Positions 58,232 through 64,000 of a DNA stretch of 64,000 nt are shown here, piece by piece (positions within the stretch are counted from its first letter, which is position 1; each line of letters opens with the position of its first letter). The notes under the pieces were generated by a model. The model worked only from the letters and a program-made list of their open reading frames with translations. It was not told the origin of the DNA and did no database searches. The stretch covers positions 2,790,001 through 2,854,000 of the forward strand of contig JAQQWL010000015.1 of NCBI GenBank assembly GCA_038363925.1, in the 5' to 3' direction. A program made the position numbers and the translations under genes. The stretch is from Apiospora phragmitis. Taxonomy: Eukaryota > Ascomycota > Sordariomycetes > Amphisphaeriales > Apiosporaceae.

Positions 58232-59317
58232 TCTCGGGATACGGAAGAGCGTGTAGTAGTTTCCGCACTTAACACGTAGCTGTACCGGCCAATGCGATAG
58301 CGATACAATAGGCCCGTAAGGAGGGAAAGGAAAGCAAAGCGGCACGGAAGAGGGCTATTAGAAAACGTGATAATGCAAATTCAAGTTAAAAAGAAATGCA
58401 ATACTATTAATTCAACTTTTTAAAAAGTTCGGAAGAACTAGACTAGTATCTCTGCTTAGCTAGCTAATATTAGATTCGCTAGTTAGAGATATCTTGCTTG
58501 TCCGCGACGATAATTAAGTGATGCTATTTCGACGGTCATAGCTTATGGGAAAGGGTATGGATGTTAAGGCTAGGACAGCCTAGTGCTCAATTACTGCTGG
58601 AGCAATACTTGATTCTCTGGCGGACCTCATATTCACGTACGTATAATAGAGCTTGTACGAGGATACATATATTCAATTCATGAGTTTGGGGAGCAACCTT
58701 TTGCCTCCTTATTTTAACCGATGGAAGTGCACGTGACGTCATCTGAGCGGGAACTGCTCCGGATTTTTGTTTTCGTACGACTCGGTGCTCCAGTTGGTGT
58801 CGATGCGCTAAAGCTTAGCGAGTAGGGGACCAGGCCATGCAATCTAACTGCCTAACGTAACACCCGCCAGCCAAGCAGCGCATCGGCGGCGCTCTAGATT
58901 GTTAGATTGATTGATTGCACCAGAACCAGCTCCAAGGAAAAGAGTACTCGATCGAGTCCACTCCTCTAGCTAATATTAATCCCAAATACGAACCTACGAA
59001 CCCGCCCCCCCCCCCTTGCTGGCGACAAACGAGAAGAAGGTGACAGACCGAAGAGCGCGAATACTTGCCCAGGCGTATGCGATTGACGACGATCTCTCTA
59101 TCCCTCAATTGACTAACATCGAGCTCGACTTTCACCAACGGCCAGACCCAGGCTCACTACATAAGAGCGCCCCCCACGACGAAAGACGCGCCTGCGCCCA
59201 GCGCTGCGCATCCCGATTGCAGCCGCCCCTCGGGCCAATTTGTTCCTACAGAACGACCGACAGCGACTTCGAAGAAGGGGCGTTCTAGGGCCCAGGAGAG
59301 ACCTAGAGGCTGTCGCC
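58232..59317. other. Upstream region of Gtr1 gene with a C11 run
   Basis: 1.1 kb with no clear gene. 58370-58530 is more AT-rich. A run of 11 C at 59005-59015 lies about 300 bp upstream of the Gtr1 ATG. Confidence 0.4.
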
Positions 59318-60485
59318 ATGGCAGACCTCGAAGCCTCGACCCCGTCGTTGGGCGCCATAAACGAAGTCAAGAAGCCCAAGAAGAAGAAGGTGCTGCTAAT
59401 GGGCAAGAGCGGTTCCGGCAAGTCCAGCATGCGGAGCATCATATTCAGCAACTACATTGCGAGAGACACACGGCGACTCGGTGCCACGATAGACATCGAC
59501 CTTTCCCATGTCAAGTTCCTGGGCAATCTGACACTTAATCTGTGGGATTGCGGCGGCCAGGAGGCCTTCATGGAGAACTACCTCTCGCAACAGCGCGTCC
59601 ACGTCTTCTCCAACGTCGGCGTCCTGATCTACGTCTTCGACATAGAGTCTCGGGACGTCGACCGCGACATGGCCACCTACATCTCCATCATGTCGGCGCT
59701 GACGCAGTTCTCGCCCATGGCGAAAGTCTACGTGCTGATCCACAAGATGGACCTGATCATGACGCAGGTGCGCGAGGCCGTCTTCATGGACCGCGTCAAG
59801 CTCGTGCGCCAGAAGACGGCCGAGTTCCTGCAGAGCTCCAACTTCGCGGGCGACGTCGACCTGACGCCCTTTGCCACCTCCATCTGGGACCAGTCCCTCT
59901 ATAAGGCCTGGGCCAGCATCATCCACGACCTCGTGCCGAACCTGGCCGTCATCGAGTCGCAGCTGGCCTCGCTGGGTGTGCTCATCGAGGCCGAGGAGCT
60001 GCTCCTGTTCGAGCGCACCAGTTTCCTGGTGGTGTCCAGCTGGACGTCGGACGAAGGGCAGAACAACCCGACGACGGACCGGCAGGAGCGCATCTCCAAC
60101 ATCCTCAAGCACTTCAAGCAGAGCATCAGCCGCTTCACGGGGACGCCGCGCAACGCCGAGCAGTTCACGCTGATGGAGCACAAGGCCGGCGGGCGCTTCT
60201 CCATCTTCTGCCTCAAGGTATGTTTTCTTTCTTTCTTCTCAATCTTGATGTGCTGCGCGGCCTACAGCAGCTGTGCTTTGTTTCGTCTTTTCCGAGAATG
60301 TAGGCGCGACAGACTAACCATTGGCACAACCCTCACAGTTTACCACGAATACCTACTTGATGGTCATCCTACCGCCGGGCGAGGCGCGCTTCAACTCGGC
60401 CAAGCTGAACTGCCAGATTGCGCGCGAGAGCTTCAAGTTCTTGGATGGCCCCATCTCTGCCGGCGCGCAGAGCATTGCTGCGTGA
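59318..60485 (+). CDS. gtr1: Gtr1/RagA-type GTPase (TORC1 nutrient signalling)
   Basis: Exons 59318-60217 and 60339-60485 (GTATGT...ACAG intron of 121 bp) give 348 aa. G1 motif GKSGSGKSS (residues 29-37), switch II DCGGQ (77-81), G4 HKMD (142-145); the C-terminal roadblock-like domain includes LIEAEELLLFERTSFLVVSSW and ends ISAGAQSIAA. The start (CCATGG, MADLEASTPSLGAINEVKKP) is favoured over the upstream non-ATG extension. Gtr1/Rag proteins pair with Gtr2/RagC on the vacuole or lysosome to activate TORC1 when amino acids are available (known for the family). All core motifs are intact, so the gene is expected to be functional. Confidence 0.93.
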
Positions 60486-62320
60486 TGAACATAAGAGCAT
60501 ATATCACGTTTTCTGTTGAGCTGGTGGTAGATACCCTGGCCCTGTAGCAAGGGTCTTACTATTTCGCGCTCACCCTCGTCTGTGTCTACGACACGTGCTC
60601 AGGTATTCACAGGTCAGCCTGGACCAGCCACGTGGTGGTGGTTGACCTCCCGATTTGATCGACTTGCGACTGGGCGATTGCATGGCAGCATAGCGGTGCA
60701 GTGGTGTTACTGTACTCGAGTCCTTGACCGAGCCCGGAACTGGCAGGTCGCTCACGCAATAGCAGCATGGCGACACTGAACAATGATTGGTTCTTGTAGT
60801 TAGATGTCTCTGCGCAAATAAACCCCCCGTGATAGGTATATGTACACACTACGAATATAAGGTTTGACCAATACCAATCGCGACCTGGTCAGCTCCTCGA
60901 CGTGGTTCATTCAGGGCCGGTCATCAGTCTGCATTGGTGATAGGCCGCAACAAAGTCCAGCTCATAACTCGTCAGTTGCGGTTGACTGCCCTGGTTTGCT
61001 ATTCCTCTACCGAGATAGTACTCTAGGTAACACCGCCAAGACAACGTTTCCCCAGTGCAGACCGTTATTGGCCTATCCTTCCTTGGGCCTTCCTATGCCG
61101 GCAATTGAGGACCTCAAGCTTGGAAGAGAAATAGTGGCCGCGGGTGGATAAGGGACCACGACTTACTACTCTCGGCCGCTGATGGAGTCGCGTAGATTCC
61201 CGCAATAGGCAGGTTATGGGCAGGAAGAGGCCCTGAGAGCCCACTGCCTGCCCACTCAGGGTACCACACTAAAGCGACAACGCAGCCAGCCCGGATCTCG
61301 GGCCACACTGCCACATCTGCGAAGGTCGTCTGGTCTTGAGTGCCGATCTCTCTGGCTGATTAGCCTCAAAGCTGCCAATGCGCCCACCCAGTCCCCCTTT
61401 CATTCCAGCGGCTAGCCCTTCTCGCTTCGGACTTTCCTGCCTACCTATCAAAAACCGAAATCCCGTTCTCCATTGTATCTCTCTCTGCGCGCGCCTCGTT
61501 CTCTCGGCCGCATTAGAGCCGCTCATACGATGAGGGATTGAACAAGGCAATGCGGATGGAGACACTATGGTCTCCCCCATAAGAAAGAAGAAAGTTTGCA
61601 ATGCATCCTGTCACCTGTGGGCTCAATCGAGGCGATGGACACGTAAATCAGGACTTTTCGGTTGACTTATCACGTTCAGCAGTGGAGAGGTGCAAAGAAA
61701 GGCGGTGCAAGGTGTGCTGTGTGAAACCAGCACACCACCACCACCACCAACTAACTAACTGGCACGCAGCTTGGCAGTCCACCTGCCCTTTCTGCAGGCG
61801 CGGGCTGCGAAGGACGGACAGCTAGCCAGGCACTACCGGCCGCCCGATGCAACCATACGATAACCCGCCCTGACTTCCGTTGTAGGGGGGCCTTCGTAGT
61901 AGTAGTCGTCGCATATATAGATGTAGAGACGCCCGGCCTTGGAGCAAGGAAAGAAGTGCTCGGCAGTTCGCTTCAGCAACAGGAACAGGTTCGATCTCCG
62001 CCGGATTCCCACATCACAGCCACCACCGCGTTGGAAGTGTGATTGGTCGTCGTCCGTTGTATCACCGGCACAGCAAGCTGAACTGAGAAGGTGCATGTAA
62101 GTTTTCCAAGCCTCGCACTACCACACACCACCAATGCATCCTGAGCCCGGCTATGAGAGACAAGACAGACAGGACAGGACGCACATGACTGACTGACTTG
62201 ACAATAGTATAAGTTGCCAGAAAAACTTATTACCTCCTACACTCGCTTGGCCCAGGAAACTCCTCGCTCTTTAGGGACTTCCTGATCTTCCATTCTTTTT
62301 TCCCCCGCACCGTCTTCATC
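60486..62320. other. Long intergenic region
   Basis: 1.8 kb with only short overlapping frames on both strands. I see no RNA gene, repeat or domain-like ORF. It includes the 3' end of gtr1 and the promoter of the HNH nuclease gene. Confidence 0.4.
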
Positions 62321-63051
62321 ATGAAGTTCTCTACTATCGCCGCCGGCCTCCTGTCGTCGGGATGCGCCGTCCTGGCCGCCCCCGTGGCCGCGCCCTCCCC
62401 CGTGGCCGAGCCGGTCCCGATGCCCATGCCCACTCCTGTAAGTAGTCATCACCACTATTCTTTCAATTTCTCTTTCTTAGCAATAACAACTACTAACATG
62501 CACCACAGCCCGGCGTCCCCAGCGCTTCCTCCGCCAAGTCGCAGCTCGCCGGCCTCAAAGTCCGCACCGGCGCCGACCCGGACGGCTACAAGCGCAACCT
62601 GTTCCCGACCTGGGTCACCATCAGCGGCACGTGCAACACGCGCGAGTACGTGCTGAAGCGGGACGCCACCAGCATCAAGCTGAACGACGACTGCACCTCG
62701 TCGTCGGGCCAATGGTCGAGCCCCTACGACGGCGGCTCCTGGACCCAGGCCTCGGACCTGGACATCGACCACATGGTCCCCCTCAAGAACGCCTGGGTCT
62801 CGGGCGCCGACGCCTGGACCACCGACAAGCGCCGCCAGTTCGCCAACGACGTCGACCGCCCGCAGCTCTGGGCCGTCACCGACAGCGTCAACAGCTCCAA
62901 GGGCGACAAGTCGCCCGACGCCTGGAAGCCGCCGCTGTCGTCCTTCTACTGCACCTACGCGAGCGCCTGGGTCCAGGTCAAGGCGCACTGGGAGCTCACC
63001 ATCACGAGCGCCGAGAAGGCCGCGCTGACGTCCATGCTGGATACCTGCTGA
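62321..63051 (+). CDS. Secreted HNH-type (DUF1524-like) nuclease
   Basis: Exon 1, 62321-62437, carries the signal peptide MKFSTIAAGLLSSGCAVLAA and a Pro-rich spacer. A 71-bp intron (GTAAGT...ACAG) joins in phase to exon 2, 62509-63051; total 219 aa. Exon 2 reads LAGLKVRTGADPDGYKRNLFPTW, CNTREYVLKRD, then the catalytic-type DIDHMVPLKNAWVSGA (DH-x-VPL with the metal/base His), QFANDVDRPQLWAVTDSVNSSKGDKSP, and a C-terminal Cys. Secreted proteins with this motif are common in ascomycetes and actinomycetes and are thought to cleave nucleic acids outside the cell. The four Cys residues of the mature protein could form two disulfides. Confidence 0.8.
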
Positions 63052-63750
63052 AGCCAGGGAGGGGGACAAGGGCGGCAAGGACGACAAGGATAAAGACAAG
63101 AAAAGCGACGCCGCTGGTGTGCTTGCCTCTTCCTACTCGCTCCTGCTCCTCCTTCCGTTGGTGCAAATTCTTCTGTATATATAATCGAAGACTGGGGGAT
63201 TGGATCCCCCAGTCAGTACCTATCCGATATCAAGCCTACCTAGTCTAAATATCATCATGACAATGAAGAGCACTTCGACTACGGCGCAGGGAGACCCCGA
63301 TTCCCACCAAGCCAAAAACATTCCCATTTCTCAATTTCGTAGGCATAGCCATCCGTCCCATTGCTAGCCACTACTCATTCCTATTGCTATCTACTCCAAC
63401 CCTGATTATCCTACCCTTAAACGGGCAGCGAAATAAGTTCACGTGAACCGGCTGTTTGTTTAGGCTTACTCTACAGGTACCATAGATGCTTCATTTCTTG
63501 GTGTCACCTATACGCGCACAAAGAAAGTCCCATATGAATCATGTTGTCGTATTTCAATCAGTATCAACGGGCAAAAACACCATGTTGTCCGAAAGCTACG
63601 GCCCGGTCACGCCGGACGGGGCCCAATCGGCTGCTGCTGTCTAACTTGTCTATGTATGAAGTGAACAACCAACCACCCCTGGTTTTGCCGTTCCATGCAA
63701 CTGTACATATTCCTCTTTTCCCCTGGATAGTAGGAAAGTACCTAAGGTAA
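63052..63750. other. Convergent intergenic region
   Basis: 3' flanks of the nuclease gene and of the minus-strand UBX gene. No convincing gene in between. Confidence 0.4.
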
Positions 63751-64000
63751 TTATGTGCGCTTGACCATGGCCGTGCCGCCCTTCTTGAACTCAGCCATGT
63801 CACCGAGGACGAGCGCCTTGTCGGTGTGGTCCTTGTTGGGGAAAGTCGTCGCCAAGACCCAGCCACCAGCCCGCAGCTCGGGCGAAGAACGGACAATGAA
63901 CTCGTAAACGTCGTTCACCGTATGGGTCGTGTTGAATCGCGCGGGCAGGCGAGTGCCGTCGGGCATCTGGATGCGGATCATGACAGTCGGCTGTGAATCA
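63751..64000 (-). CDS. UBX-domain protein (Shp1/p47-like), 3' part only
   Basis: The minus-strand frame is open to the window edge (DSQPTV precedes MIRIQMPDGTRLPARFNTTH). It then reads DVYEFIVRSSPELRAGGW, LATTFPNKDHTDKALVLGDMAEFKKGG and stops after AMVKRT at 63751. This is the C-terminal half of a UBX domain as in Cdc48/p97 adaptors of the Shp1/p47 family, which recruit the ATPase to ubiquitinated or membrane substrates. The N-terminal UBA and SEP domains lie beyond the right edge. Confidence 0.75.
   Translation of the reverse strand, partial: DSQPTVMIRIQMPDGTRLPARFNTTHTVNDVYEFIVRSSPELRAGGWVLATTFPNKDHTDKALVLGDMAEFKKGGTAMVKRT

Noticed and set aside
59396..60181. 261-aa minus-strand ORF opposite gtr1
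   Set aside because: Shadow of the GTPase gene; rich in His/Arg/Asp without domain features.
62455..63099. 214-aa minus-strand ORF opposite the HNH nuclease
   Set aside because: Low-complexity shadow frame; the plus strand has signal peptide, intron and catalytic motif.

Overview
The window comes from a filamentous ascomycete (Pezizomycotina, probably a Sordariomycete). The evidence is short GT-AG introns of about 45-90 bp, fungal-specific families (amadoriase, sigma-motif NLRs, UNC93-like MFS, thaumatin-like secreted protein, Gtr1 GTPase), and long AT-rich blocks. Those blocks look like transposons degraded by repeat-induced point mutation (RIP): they are rich in TpA, CpG persists, and coding frames are full of transition-type stops.

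Layout. 1-14160 is RIP-degraded transposons: a Ty1/copia polyprotein with a 1.9-kb pogo/Fot1-type element nested in its RNase H region, a compact LTR element, a Ty3/gypsy integrase fragment, and a second pogo-type element carrying a solo LTR. 14160-23360 is a gene island made almost entirely of broken genes: a membrane protein, a CorA-like transporter, and three neighbouring genes that each carry a sigma-type amyloid motif (SesA-like, sigma-PNP_UDP, sigma-NACHT-ankyrin). 23360-41800 is a second AT-rich block with a PNP_UDP/NB-ARC NLR remnant at its left edge, more pogo copies, a Ty3/gypsy element on the minus strand, and an LTR element. 41800-64000 is a normal-GC gene region: two unknown genes, a broken unknown gene, an amadoriase-type FAD oxidase, a UNC93-like MFS transporter, a secreted thaumatin-like protein, a GNAT acetyltransferase, a broken berberine-bridge-type FAD oxidase with a (AACAGC)32 tract, gene fragments, Gtr1/RagA, a secreted HNH nuclease, and the 3' end of a Shp1/p47-like UBX protein running off the right edge.

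The main point of interest is 17.6-24.7 kb. It holds three adjacent genes with related 33-residue sigma motifs, the tag thought to pass an amyloid-templated signal from an NLR receptor to a cell-death effector. One of them is a stand-alone sigma-PNP_UDP protein, with a nucleosidase-type domain in the effector position. A fourth NLR remnant lies next to them. All carry inactivating changes (RIP-type stops, a 4-bp duplication, single-base indels), so the cluster reads as a decaying immune locus between two RIPed blocks. Several of the single-base indels could instead be assembly errors.
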